64,000 nucleotides of DNA from Alphaproteobacteria bacterium (GTDB taxonomy: Bacteria > Pseudomonadota > Alphaproteobacteria > UBA8366 > Aestuariispiraceae). The notes below the pieces were generated by a model, which saw only the letters and a program-made list of their open reading frames with translations, made no database searches and had not been told where the DNA came from. Position 1 is the first letter of the stretch. Every line of letters begins with the position of its first letter. Both the position numbers and the translations under genes were made by a program. Below are positions 33,268 through 41,777 of this stretch, one piece after another. The DNA is taken from positions 1,067,863 through 1,131,862 of the forward strand of contig JASJDC010000002.1 in NCBI GenBank assembly GCA_030065235.1, read 5' to 3'.

Positions 33268-34698
33268 TCAGGGTCGCCGGTCGATCAGATGCAGGAAAGA
33301 GCCGGCCACCGCACCGATGCTTGGATCGGCGATGGCGCCGGCCGGGCCCAACGCGGCGCCGCTGGAATCGGCGGCGTTGAACAGGGCGGCCGTGCTCTTA
33401 TTCAACGTCTCCGCCGCATAGTGGAATTCGTGACCGGCGAAACGATCGCCGACGGCGCCGAGGCGTGTATCGCCACATAGCGCGATCTCGCGATAGCCCA
33501 GACGACGCTTCGGAGCGACGAAACTGGTTTCGATCGGCAGCAGCCCGGCCATCGCATGACGATCGCCATCCGGGTCGACCAGCCCTTCGCCTAGGGCCAT
33601 ATAGCCGCCGCACTCGCCATAGAGGAAGGCGCCGCTCGCCGCCGCTCGCTGCAACCCCTCAAGAAAATCGCTGCAGGAAGCGAGCCGCGCCGCGTGCAAT
33701 TCCGGGTAGCCGCCGGGTAGGAAGACGGCGTCCGCGTCGGCGTCCGGTCCCGCGTCGGCAAGCGGCGAAAAGAGTGCGATTTCGGCCCCCTGCGCCCGCC
33801 AGGCCTCGAGGACGCCAGGATAGGAAAAGCCGAAGGCGGCGTCCTGAGCGACCGCAATTCGCTGACCGAACGGGTTGAGCAAAGGCCCTTGGTCGGCCTC
33901 GGTCCGCGCGCCTCCGACGATTGGCTGCGCCAGGTCTTGCAGCGCTTCCAGATCAACGGCCGCGCGGGTCACGATCGAAGCGTTGGTCAACATCCGCTCG
34001 AGAGAGTCAATTTCCTGCGCCTGCACCAGGCCGAGATGTCGGCTGGGCGTTTCGATGCCGCCGGTGACCGGCACCGCTCCGAGAACCTGCGGCGGCTTTG
34101 ACAAGGCGGCGATCGCGTCGCAAACGGCGATGACGTGATTCTCGCCGCCGACCCGGTTCAGGATGACGCCGGCGATCTCGATATCCGGGCGATAGGATCG
34201 AAAGCCGTGCAGTTCGGCTGCGGCGCTGACGCTCTGCCCTTTGACATCCATCACCAGCACGATGGGCAGGCCCAACATATGCGCCAGATCCGCCGTCGAG
34301 CCGCCGCCGCCGACCGCGCCGTCGAAGAGCCCCATGACGCCCTCGACAATCAGAAGATCCGCGCCGGCGCCGGCCGCTTGAACCGAGAAGGCGAGGCTCT
34401 CGGGCCGCATCGCCCACGGGTCGAGATTGAGACAAGCGCGTCCGCCCGCCGCGGCGTGGAAGCCGGGATCGATATAGTCCGGTCCGACCTTGGCGGAGGC
34501 GACCTTGACGCCGGTGTCGCGCAAAGCCCGCAACAGGCCGAGCGCGATGGTTGTCTTGCCGCTGCCGCTCGCCGGGGCGGCGATCACCAAACCTTTGGGG
34601 CCGGCTGGCCGCGCCGCGGCGCTTTGAGACTCGTTTCCCGGTTTCGACACGACGTCCTCGATGGTTTGGCGGGCGCTATCCGGTCTCGCGCCGGTCAT
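33268..34698 (-). CDS. cobB: Cobyrinic acid a,c-diamide synthase (CobB/CbiA)
   Basis: 476 residues. Amidates the a and c carboxylates using glutamine. Seen: N-terminal ATP-binding APASGSGKTTIALGLLRAL, KVGPDYIDPGFHAAA, and C-terminal class I glutaminase with LYGECGGYMALG (Cys nucleophile) and GHEFHY. In the early-cobalt route the enzyme acts on the cobalt form. Its start overlaps the end of cobA by 23 bp. An alternative GTG start (VVSKPGN) lies 15 codons in. Confidence 0.95.
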   Translation of the reverse strand: MTGARPDSARQTIEDVVSKPGNESQSAAARPAGPKGLVIAAPASGSGKTTIALGLLRALRDTGVKVASAKVGPDYIDPGFHAAAGGRACLNLDPWAMRPESLAFSVQAAGAGADLLIVEGVMGLFDGAVGGGGSTADLAHMLGLPIVLVMDVKGQSVSAAAELHGFRSYRPDIEIAGVILNRVGGENHVIAVCDAIAALSKPPQVLGAVPVTGGIETPSRHLGLVQAQEIDSLERMLTNASIVTRAAVDLEALQDLAQPIVGGARTEADQGPLLNPFGQRIAVAQDAAFGFSYPGVLEAWRAQGAEIALFSPLADAGPDADADAVFLPGGYPELHAARLASCSDFLEGLQRAAASGAFLYGECGGYMALGEGLVDPDGDRHAMAGLLPIETSFVAPKRRLGYREIALCGDTRLGAVGDRFAGHEFHYAAETLNKSTAALFNAADSSGAALGPAGAIADPSIGAVAGSFLHLIDRRP

Positions 34699-35563
34699 CC
34701 AACCCCAGCGGGTCCGGATTCAACGCTTCTCCGGCCAGACCCGCCAGCCAGTTCAGCCCGTCTCGCAGCCTCACAACTTGGCCGATGGCGACGACTGCCG
34801 GCGTTGGCGCTGTCGCCGCATGGATGGCCGCTTCTTGGAGATGGGTGACGATCACGGACTGCTCAAGCGTCGCCGCTTTCGAGACGATGGCGACAGGCTC
34901 AAGCGGGTCGCGTCCGCCGTCGATCAGCCGGTCGGCGATGACGCCCATGTGTTTCAGCGCCATATAAAGGATGAGCACTGGCGCGCCTTTGGCCAAGGCG
35001 GCCCAGTCCAACCCGTCCGGCGCAGCGCCTGTGACGTCATGACCGGTGATAAAGGTAACGGCCGAATTGACGTCTCGATGGGTCGCCGGAACGCCGGCAT
35101 AGGCCAATCCGCCGATTCCGGCTGTCACGCCGGGCACGATGCGGAAGGGGATATGGGCGCGGGCGAGGTCCAGCGCTTCCTCGCCGCCACGCCCAAAGAC
35201 GAAAGGATCGCCGCCTTTCAGTCGGACGACCCGACGACCGGCGCGCGCCAAGTCGATCAACCGGTTTGAGATCGCGCGCTGTTTCGGCGAGGGCCTGCCG
35301 CCGCGCTTTCCGGCGTAGATCCGCTCCGCCTGCGGGCCCGCCAGCGCCAGGACCCGCTCGTCGACCAACGCGTCATAGACAACGGCCTCCGCCTGCGCCA
35401 AGCCGGCCAGCGCGTTTAGGGTCAAGAGGCCCGGATCGCCCGGACCGGCGCCTACAAGCCAGACCTGCCCGGGCTCTAGAACCGGCGCAGAGGCGGTTGC
35501 AGCCATGAGCATGTCTGTTAGCGGCGCCTGAGCGGATCGCAGGTCGGGTCGCCTGCCCGTCAT
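34676..35563 (-). CDS. cobA: Uroporphyrinogen-III C-methyltransferase
   Basis: 295 residues. Makes precorrin-2 from uroporphyrinogen III; feeds the corrin pathway and siroheme. Seen: VWLVGAGPGDPGLLTL, VRLKGGDPFVFGRGGEEAL, VPGVTAGIGGLAYAGVPATHR, TGHDVTG. ATG 35563 with GGGGAAGGG is preferred to the 32-residue longer frame. Divergent from cbiD; the 153-bp region 35564-35716 has a GGCTAG/CTAGCC pair and no riboswitch that I recognise. Confidence 0.95.
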   Translation of the reverse strand: MTGRRPDLRSAQAPLTDMLMAATASAPVLEPGQVWLVGAGPGDPGLLTLNALAGLAQAEAVVYDALVDERVLALAGPQAERIYAGKRGGRPSPKQRAISNRLIDLARAGRRVVRLKGGDPFVFGRGGEEALDLARAHIPFRIVPGVTAGIGGLAYAGVPATHRDVNSAVTFITGHDVTGAAPDGLDWAALAKGAPVLILYMALKHMGVIADRLIDGGRDPLEPVAIVSKAATLEQSVIVTHLQEAAIHAATAPTPAVVAIGQVVRLRDGLNWLAGLAGEALNPDPLGLDDRRETG

Positions 35564-35716
35564 TGTGATTGCCCTTCCCCTGTCATCACGGCGCAAGGCT
35601 AGACCGGATTTGGTTGCACGCCTAGCCCGCAGGCGACACCCTTCTTCACGAAAGCGCAAGGGCTGGTCGCCTCTCTCTCGCGCCGCCCACGCTGGACCAG
35701 GATCGATACGGCCTCA

Positions 35717-36862
35717 ATGCGACCAGAGCGACAGCAAGTGCAACGACCGGCGACTGACCCGGGACTTGGCGGTCCCGCTGCTCTGCGGCGCGGCTGGACC
35801 ACCGGCGCCTGCGCGGCGGCGGCGGCCAAGGCTGCGTTTCAGGCGCTCCTGACTGGGGCCTTCCCAGAGAAGATTGGAATCCGCCTGCCGAAGGGCGAAA
35901 CGCCGGATTTCGAAATAGTTCGGCCCGATTGGACCGACCGAGGCGGCGCGGTTTGCGGCGTGATCAAAGACGCCGGCGACGATCCAGACGTCACCCATGG
36001 CGTCGAGCTACGCTGCACGGTCCGGCTAGCGCCGGCGGGCTCGGGCCTTGGTTTCAAAGCTGGACCCGGGGTAGGGATGGTCACAAAGCCCGGCCTGCCG
36101 ATCCCGCCAGGCGAGCCCGCCATCAATCCGGGGCCGCGACAGATCATCGGGGACAATCTGGCCGATCTGGCGGAGGCGCATGATGCGCCGCTTGATCTCG
36201 AGGTCACGATCTCGATCCCGGGCGGCGAGGCAATCGCTGAAAAAACTTGGAACCCGCGCTTGGGCATTGTCGGCGGCCTGTCGGTCTTGGGCACGACCGG
36301 GATCGTTCGGCCCTTTAGTTGCAGCGCCTGGATCCATTCGATCCATCGCGGTGTTGATGTCGCGCGCGCCACCGGCTTGACGCACATCGCCGGCAGCACC
36401 GGGTCGCGATCCGAGTCGGCGGTGCGCGCCCATTACGGGTTGAGCGACCAGGCGCTGATCGATATGGGGGATTTCGTCGGCGGGCTGTTGAAATACGCGC
36501 GGCGCCACCCGGTCGAGCGGATCACCATCGCCGGCGGATTCGCCAAGATGGTGAAGCTGGCGCAGGGCGCGACGGACCTTCATTCCGCCCGCAGCCAAGT
36601 CGATTTCGAGGGGCTGGCCAAGATGGTTCGCGCGCTGGGGGGCGACGCCCCGCTCTGCGCGCGCGTCGCCTCGGCCAATACCGCCGCCGAAGTGCTGGAC
36701 CTGTGCCAAGGTTTGTCGCTGCCGGCGCTTGTGGCGCGGCGGGCGCGAGAGACGGCGTTGGCGACGTTGGGTGGCGGCCGGCTCGATACAATGGTGGTCG
36801 ACCGCGCTGGCGCGATTCTGGCGATCGGCGACGGGAGGGATCAGGCGGACAATGACGGCTGA
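35717..36862 (+). CDS. cbiD: Cobalt-precorrin-5B C1-methyltransferase CbiD
   Basis: 381 residues. Methylates C-1 after ring contraction in the oxygen-independent pathway, the step done by CobF in the aerobic one. Seen: LRRGWTTGACAAAAAKAA near the N terminus, AINPGPRQII, LSVLGTTGIVRPFS, IAGSTGSRSE, and DMGDFVGGLLKYA. It overlaps cobK by 11 bp. Confidence 0.95.
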   Translation: MRPERQQVQRPATDPGLGGPAALRRGWTTGACAAAAAKAAFQALLTGAFPEKIGIRLPKGETPDFEIVRPDWTDRGGAVCGVIKDAGDDPDVTHGVELRCTVRLAPAGSGLGFKAGPGVGMVTKPGLPIPPGEPAINPGPRQIIGDNLADLAEAHDAPLDLEVTISIPGGEAIAEKTWNPRLGIVGGLSVLGTTGIVRPFSCSAWIHSIHRGVDVARATGLTHIAGSTGSRSESAVRAHYGLSDQALIDMGDFVGGLLKYARRHPVERITIAGGFAKMVKLAQGATDLHSARSQVDFEGLAKMVRALGGDAPLCARVASANTAAEVLDLCQGLSLPALVARRARETALATLGGGRLDTMVVDRAGAILAIGDGRDQADNDG

Positions 36863-37616
36863 CCAACCGCGCCGTTTATTGATCCTAGGCGGGACCGGCG
36901 AGGCGGCCGCCTTGGCGACTCGAGCGGCGGCGCAGTTCGGCGACCAAGTGCTGATCACAACCTCCCTAGCGGGACGCACCAGCGACCCTGCGACGCCGCC
37001 TGGCGCGTTGCGGATCGGCGGTTTCGGCGGCGTCGCCGGTATGAGGCGCTATCTGGCCGACGGGGCCATCGATTTGCTTGTGGACGCGACCCATCCATTC
37101 GCAACGCAGATTTCCGCCAACGCTGCGGAAGCGACTGCGTGGGAGAGCGCTGTTCAGCGCTTGGCGCTGGTGCGGCCGCCTTGGCGTCCGCAACCGGGCG
37201 ATGACTGGCGCATCGTCGCCGATGCGGAAGAGGCGGCGGCGCTCTTGCCAGCGGTTGGCTCGGTCGCTTTTCTCACGGTCGGGCCGGGCGAACTGGCGGC
37301 GTTCCGGTCGGTTGAAGGCGTCGCCTTCGCCATTCGGATGATCGAACCGCCGGCCCAGCCGTTTACCCTGCAAGAAACCGTTTTGATTCTCGGCAAGGGC
37401 CCGTTCGATCTGGCGGACGAGCGCGTCCTTCTGCAGCAGCACCGGATTGACGTTCTGGTGACCAAGAATAGCGGCGGGGCTGCGACCGAGGCGAAGCTGG
37501 CGGCGGCGCGCGCGGCTCAGATTCCGGTCGTGATGATCGACCGGCCGGCGCCGCCGCCCGGCCCGAGAGTCGATTCCGTGGATGCGGCCCTTGACTGGAT
37601 CGCCGCCAGGGTCTGA
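36852..37616 (+). CDS. cobK: Precorrin-6A/cobalt-precorrin-6A reductase
   Basis: 254 residues. NAD(P)H-dependent reduction of precorrin-6A or its cobalt form. Seen: LLILGGTGEAAALA, LVDATHPFATQISANA, the GKGPFDLADERVLLQQHRIDVLVTKNSGG block typical of CobK/CbiJ, and the Lys in TKNSGG. ATG 36852 lies inside the end of cbiD, giving coupled translation. Nothing separates it from the ankyrin gene but 43 bp. Confidence 0.95.
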   Translation: MTADQPRRLLILGGTGEAAALATRAAAQFGDQVLITTSLAGRTSDPATPPGALRIGGFGGVAGMRRYLADGAIDLLVDATHPFATQISANAAEATAWESAVQRLALVRPPWRPQPGDDWRIVADAEEAAALLPAVGSVAFLTVGPGELAAFRSVEGVAFAIRMIEPPAQPFTLQETVLILGKGPFDLADERVLLQQHRIDVLVTKNSGGAATEAKLAAARAAQIPVVMIDRPAPPPGPRVDSVDAALDWIAARV

Positions 37617-37659
37617 TTTACGATCGCATGGTACAGGATTTCGAGGATCCACGGGTTTG

Positions 37660-38232
37660 ATGCTGAAATCGATTGGCACTTTCGCGAGCGCGCTCGCTCT
37701 GGTCTTGGGCGTTGCGGCTTGGCCGGGGCCCGGTCAGGCGCAAACCACCTTTTCGTTGGAGTCCAGGGAACGCAACGCCATCGATTCAGGCGACTATAAC
37801 TATCTGAAGAACTATCTGATTCAGGGCGGCGATGTTGCGGATGCGGACCTGAACGGAAAAACGCTGTTGATGCATGCAGCGCGCGTCGAGGCGTTGGATT
37901 TCATCGACTTGCTGGTGGAGTTCAATGCGAACCTCGAGCGGGGCGATAGCGGCGGCAACACGGCGCTGCACTGGGCGGCCCTACAGAACGCCTTTGATGC
38001 GACGGACCGTCTGCTGGCGCTTGGGGCCGATCCGAACGCACGCAATCGTCGTGGCGAGACGCCGCTAACCCTGGCGGTGCGGTCGGAAGATCGTGATATT
38101 GTCGGTATGTTGCTGGACGCTGGCGCCGATCCGAATCTAACCGACTATACCGGGCGGACAATTCTGGAAGTCGCGCGCCTCGGCCGTGATCGCGGGGTTG
38201 AGGATATGCTTCGCCGCGCCGGCGCTCAATAA
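37660..38232 (+). CDS. Exported ankyrin-repeat protein
   Basis: 190 residues. Signal peptide about 1-27 (LVLGVAAWPGPGQAQ|TTF). Four ankyrin repeats: DSGDYNYLKNYLIQGG, NGKTLLMHAARVEALDFIDLLVEFNANLE, GNTALHWAALQNAFDATDRLLALGADPNA, GETPLTLAVRSEDRDIVGMLLDAGADPNL and a last partial one. Protein-contact module in the periplasm; no function known. Converges with the PBP gene, 12 bp apart. Confidence 0.88.
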   Translation: MLKSIGTFASALALVLGVAAWPGPGQAQTTFSLESRERNAIDSGDYNYLKNYLIQGGDVADADLNGKTLLMHAARVEALDFIDLLVEFNANLERGDSGGNTALHWAALQNAFDATDRLLALGADPNARNRRGETPLTLAVRSEDRDIVGMLLDAGADPNLTDYTGRTILEVARLGRDRGVEDMLRRAGAQ

Positions 38233-38244
38233 AGATCGGGACGC

Positions 38245-40203
38245 CTAGAGACTCGGCCATAGGATCGGCGCCGCCGCCTGAACAAAGTCGCGCCAGATCG
38301 CCGCCGGCAGCGATCCGCCGGTGATGCGCTCGGTTGGCGTGGCGGCGTCAGAACCGACCCAGACACCGACGATCAGCCCGTTATCCGGCCCTGGCGGGCG
38401 CCTGGCGTCTCGAACGAAGCCGATAAACCAGGCGTCTCGATACTCCTGCGTCGTCCCGGTCTTGCCGCCGACAAGCAGCCGGTCATAGCGCTCGCCCAGG
38501 CGCGCTTCGCGGCCGCTCCCCTCAGTCACCACGCGCTGCAAGAGGGCGTCCATCGCGCGCGCGGGTTGCGCCGCAACGACCCGTTCGAGGACCGGCGGCC
38601 GGCGCTGGAAGAGCGCCTGAGCCGATCCGTCGGCGACGCGCGTCACCGCGTAAGGCGCGACGGCGAAACCGCCATTCGCCAGGGTCGCGTACGCGCCGGT
38701 CAACTCCAGCAGGGTCACCTCATGCACCCCCAGCGCCAGTGACCGGTCCGGGGTCAAGGGCGAGGCGATCCCCAACCGCCGTGCGGCGTCGATCACCGCG
38801 TCGCGCCCGACCGTTTCTCCCAGAGCGACGGCGGCCCCGTTCATTGAGCGCGCAAAGGCTTCGCCCAGTTCGACGGGCCGGTCCGGCGTCTCGCCGAGAT
38901 CGCGGGGCGTCCAGCCGTCCAGGCTGAGCGTGCGCGGATCGATCTTGTCCGACGCCGTCTGACCGGCCTCAAGCGCCGCCAGATAGACAAAGGATTTGAA
39001 GGTCGAGCCCGATTGGCGGCGGGCCGAGGTTGCGCGGTTGTAGGGGGCCCGCAACCAGTCCAGCCCGCCCGCCAGCGCCAAGGCGGCGCCGTCGGGCCGC
39101 AACGCCACCGCCGCGGCCTGATCCGCGCCGCGCTTCGCCAGCGCCGCCGCGTGGCGGTCGAGAACCATTTCCAGCCGTTCCTGCAAATTCAGATTCAGGG
39201 TCGTTTGGACTGTCAGATCCCCGCCGGTTTGGCCGCTCAGGTCGCGGGCGCGCTGCGCCGTCCAATCGGCGAAATAGCGCCCGAGATAGCGGGTCGCGCC
39301 CGCCCGCGCGGTCTGCACTCGCGGGCGCTTTGCGGCGTCCGCTTCGGCGCGGCTGATATCCCCCGTCTCAGCCATCGCGTTGAGAACCAGCGCCGCGCGC
39401 CGGGCCGCCGCTTCCGGCGCCGCGAGCGGGTTCAACCGGCTGGGCGCTTTCGGCAATCCGGCCAGAACGGCGCTTTCAAACAGCGTCAGGTCCCGCGCCC
39501 TCTTGTCGAAGAAGCGCTGGGACGCCGCCTCGACCCCATAGGCCCCAGCGCCGAGATAGACCCGGTTCAAGTAGACCTCCAGGATCTGATCTTTGCTCAG
39601 GGTGGCTTCCAGCCAAAAGGCCAGCAACAGTTCCTGGGCCTTGCGATAGACGGTGCGGTCAGGCGACAGAAACAGGTTCTTGGCCAGTTGTTGGGTCAGC
39701 GTGCTGCCGCCTTGGGTGACCCTGCCGTCGCGCAGGTTCCGCCACATCGCCCGCAGAAAGCCGCGCGGGTCGAAGCCGATATGGTCGTAGAAACGCCGGT
39801 CCTCGATCGCCAGCAGCGCCGCCGGCAAATGCCAGGGGAGAGTCTCCAGGGCGGCGGCGGGGCCGTGATCGGCGCCCATCCGCGCCGCCAGGGCGCCGTC
39901 GGCGGCGAAAACGCTGACCGACGCCCGCCGGTCAGAGGCGGCGTCGATATCGGCGACCTGATCCAGGTCCCAGGCGACATAGCCGACCAACGCCGCCGCG
40001 GCGACCCCAAGCCAGATTGATCCGGCGATCAGGAAGGACAGGAACCGGCGGCGCAGCGACGGCCGCGCCCGTCGCGCTCCAGGGGCCCGACGCGTTGCGG
40101 GCGCGCGCCCGTGTCTTCCGCGGACGGCCGACTTTCGCGGCGCCGCCTTTTTGGCGCTCTTGCGCCGCGCGCGGCTCGTCTTACTTTTTGATCCAACGCT
40201 CAT
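38245..40203 (-). CDS. Class A penicillin-binding protein
   Basis: 652 residues, bifunctional peptidoglycan synthase. Very basic N terminus (about 1-50, [13 protein letters not shown] and more), one membrane anchor (about 53-75), GT51 glycosyltransferase with [19 protein letters not shown] and [16 protein letters not shown], then transpeptidase with SGSTFK (nucleophile Ser), SMN and KTGTT. Length is near the PBP1-type group, without the ODD insert of PBP1A. The long cationic start is unusual. Confidence 0.93.
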   Translation of the reverse strand: MSVGSKSKTSRARRKSAKKAAPRKSAVRGRHGRAPATRRAPGARRARPSLRRRFLSFLIAGSIWLGVAAAALVGYVAWDLDQVADIDAASDRRASVSVFAADGALAARMGADHGPAAALETLPWHLPAALLAIEDRRFYDHIGFDPRGFLRAMWRNLRDGRVTQGGSTLTQQLAKNLFLSPDRTVYRKAQELLLAFWLEATLSKDQILEVYLNRVYLGAGAYGVEAASQRFFDKRARDLTLFESAVLAGLPKAPSRLNPLAAPEAAARRAALVLNAMAETGDISRAEADAAKRPRVQTARAGATRYLGRYFADWTAQRARDLSGQTGGDLTVQTTLNLNLQERLEMVLDRHAAALAKRGADQAAAVALRPDGAALALAGGLDWLRAPYNRATSARRQSGSTFKSFVYLAALEAGQTASDKIDPRTLSLDGWTPRDLGETPDRPVELGEAFARSMNGAAVALGETVGRDAVIDAARRLGIASPLTPDRSLALGVHEVTLLELTGAYATLANGGFAVAPYAVTRVADGSAQALFQRRPPVLERVVAAQPARAMDALLQRVVTEGSGREARLGERYDRLLVGGKTGTTQEYRDAWFIGFVRDARRPPGPDNGLIVGVWVGSDAATPTERITGGSLPAAIWRDFVQAAAPILWPSL

Positions 40204-40318
40204 TTCAGGCGCGGCATATCAGAGTCGGTCGGCTCTGGCGACGGCCATGGAGGACCTTCTTTTCGACCGATTCTTGTCCGGCCGCGGCGCTTGAAGGCGG
40301 ATGTTTGCGTATGCAAAG

Positions 40319-40331
40319 TGGAATAGTTCCA
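40319..40331 (+). promoter_or_regulatory. Candidate ICE/Irr-type operator upstream of irr
   Basis: TGGAATAGTTCCA is a 5-3-5 inverted repeat that keeps the GAANNNTTC core of the iron-control element bound by Irr in rhizobia. It lies 8 bp upstream of the -35 box of the irr promoter. Assignment is by resemblance only. Confidence 0.5.
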
Positions 40332-40339
40332 ATTTTCAC

Positions 40340-40368
40340 TTGGCGCAGCGTCGGCTCACACCTATAAT
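40340..40368 (+). promoter_or_regulatory. Near-consensus sigma-70 promoter of irr
   Basis: TTGGCG (40340-40345), a 17-bp spacer and a perfect TATAAT (40363-40368). This gives a 5' leader of about 88 nt before the ATG at 40463, with GGAG as ribosome site. It is the best promoter match I find in the window. Confidence 0.75.
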
Positions 40369-40462
40369 AACTGTTGGTTTATGGATGGGAGTCCGCGCTG
40401 AAGCGTGGGCTCAGGCAAGAAACGCGCGGCCGTTGCTGTGCAAAGATTGGAGCGGCGAAACC

Positions 40463-40870
40463 ATGCGCGCGAACGAGAATATCATTGATATCTTGCGGAG
40501 CGCAGGGCTGCGCCCGACGCGTCAAAGGATAGCGCTCGGACGCGTGTTGTTCGAGGGCGGCGACAAGCACGTGTCCGCCGAGGCGCTTTACGCCGCGGCC
40601 AAAGAGGACGGGGTTCGCGTATCGTTGGCCACCGTCTACAACACGCTGCATCAATTCCAGGAAGCCGGCTTGCTGCGGGAAGTCGTGGTCGAACCGGGGC
40701 GCTCCTATTTCGACACCAATATGCACAGCCATCATCATTTCTTTGATGAAACCAACGGCGAGTTGGCCGACATCGACGAAGCGGATGTGCGGGTCGAGTA
40801 TGTGCCGGCGGCGCCGGCGGGCAAGAAGGTCGCGCGCGTCGATGTTGTTGTTCGGCTGACCAGCGAATAA
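40463..40870 (+). CDS. irr: Iron response regulator Irr (Fur family)
   Basis: 135 residues. Seen: winged helix with LRPTRQRIALGRVLFEGGDKHVSAEALY and VSLATVYNTLHQFQEAGLL, then the Irr signature SYFDTNMHSHHHFF (81-94) with the three-His heme/metal site. Irr controls heme and iron genes in alphaproteobacteria. The N-terminal GCPWHD heme regulatory motif of Bradyrhizobium is absent, as in many Irr proteins. ATG 40463 is set by the signature start and ribosome site. The ICE-like box upstream suggests autoregulation. Confidence 0.95.
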   Translation: MRANENIIDILRSAGLRPTRQRIALGRVLFEGGDKHVSAEALYAAAKEDGVRVSLATVYNTLHQFQEAGLLREVVVEPGRSYFDTNMHSHHHFFDETNGELADIDEADVRVEYVPAAPAGKKVARVDVVVRLTSE

Positions 40871-40935
40871 GCCTCTCACATACAATATCAGGAACGCGCA
40901 AAGCGCACCCGCGCCAACTTGGTTGAGCGCGGCGC

Positions 40936-41715
40936 CTATAAGATGGTCTGAACGTCGCCGTCGACGCTGATCGCTTGGCCAGAGACCTTCTCGCCGAGAT
41001 CTGACGCTAGATAGAGCGCCATATTGGCGATGTCGACGGCGCTGACCCCGGTGCGCATCGATACGCCGGCCACCAATCTCGCGCGCATCTCATCGAAGGT
41101 GATGTCAGCCGCTTCGGCCTTGGCCTGGATCACCGCGTCAATGCGCGGCCCTTCGACCAGACCGGGCAGGATCGCGTTGACCCGGATGTTTGACGGTCCA
41201 AGCTCGGCGGCGAGGGTCTTGCTGAATCCGATCACCGCCCATTTCGAGGATGAATAGGGCAGGCGCAGCGGGAAGCCCAATCGGCCGGCGACTGAAGACA
41301 AGTTGATGATCGCGCCGGTCTGATTCTCCTTCAGCATCGGTGCGGCCAGTTTCGCGCAATAGAAATGACCGGTGATGTTCACATCGATCGTGCGGCGCCA
41401 ATCTTCGATCTCGATATCCTCGACGCGCGCCGTTGGACCGGCGATCCCGACATTATTGATCAGCACATCCAGCCCGCCGAGCTGCTTCTTGATCTGGTCG
41501 AACATGGTCTGGACCGATCCCCAATCGGCGCAGTCGCAGACCACCGCCTCGACGTTCGGAAAGTCCTCGCGCAGCGCTTGGACGGCGTCTGCATCGATGT
41601 CGCAGACGAAGAGCTTCGCCCCGGCCGCATCAAACGCCTTGACCATCGCCAGACCGATGCCGGACGCGGCGGCTGAAATGAAGACGCGTGCTCCGTTCAG
41701 TTTGATGCTCATCAT
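40936..41715 (-). CDS. Short-chain dehydrogenase/reductase
   Basis: 259 residues, classical SDR. Seen: cofactor motif SAAASGIGLAM, NNVG (NAG-like), catalytic Ser in INLSSVAGR, and YSSSK with Tyr and Lys. Acidic residue after the second strand (CDID) suggests NAD rather than NADP. Substrate not evident. Two adjacent ATGs (41715, 41712) follow GGGAAGGG; either may be used. Downstream of the PEPC-like gene by 62 bp. Confidence 0.88.
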   Translation of the reverse strand: MMSIKLNGARVFISAAASGIGLAMVKAFDAAGAKLFVCDIDADAVQALREDFPNVEAVVCDCADWGSVQTMFDQIKKQLGGLDVLINNVGIAGPTARVEDIEIEDWRRTIDVNITGHFYCAKLAAPMLKENQTGAIINLSSVAGRLGFPLRLPYSSSKWAVIGFSKTLAAELGPSNIRVNAILPGLVEGPRIDAVIQAKAEAADITFDEMRARLVAGVSMRTGVSAVDIANMALYLASDLGEKVSGQAISVDGDVQTIL

Positions 41716-41777
41716 CGTCCCTTCCCAATTCGCAGTAGTACGGTGGCGCAAATCCGAAAGGCGGGCAAGGCGGGCTG

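Noticed and set aside
35564..35716. Riboswitch or operator between cobA and cbiD
   Set aside because: Only a short GGCTAG/CTAGCC pair is visible, too weak to call.
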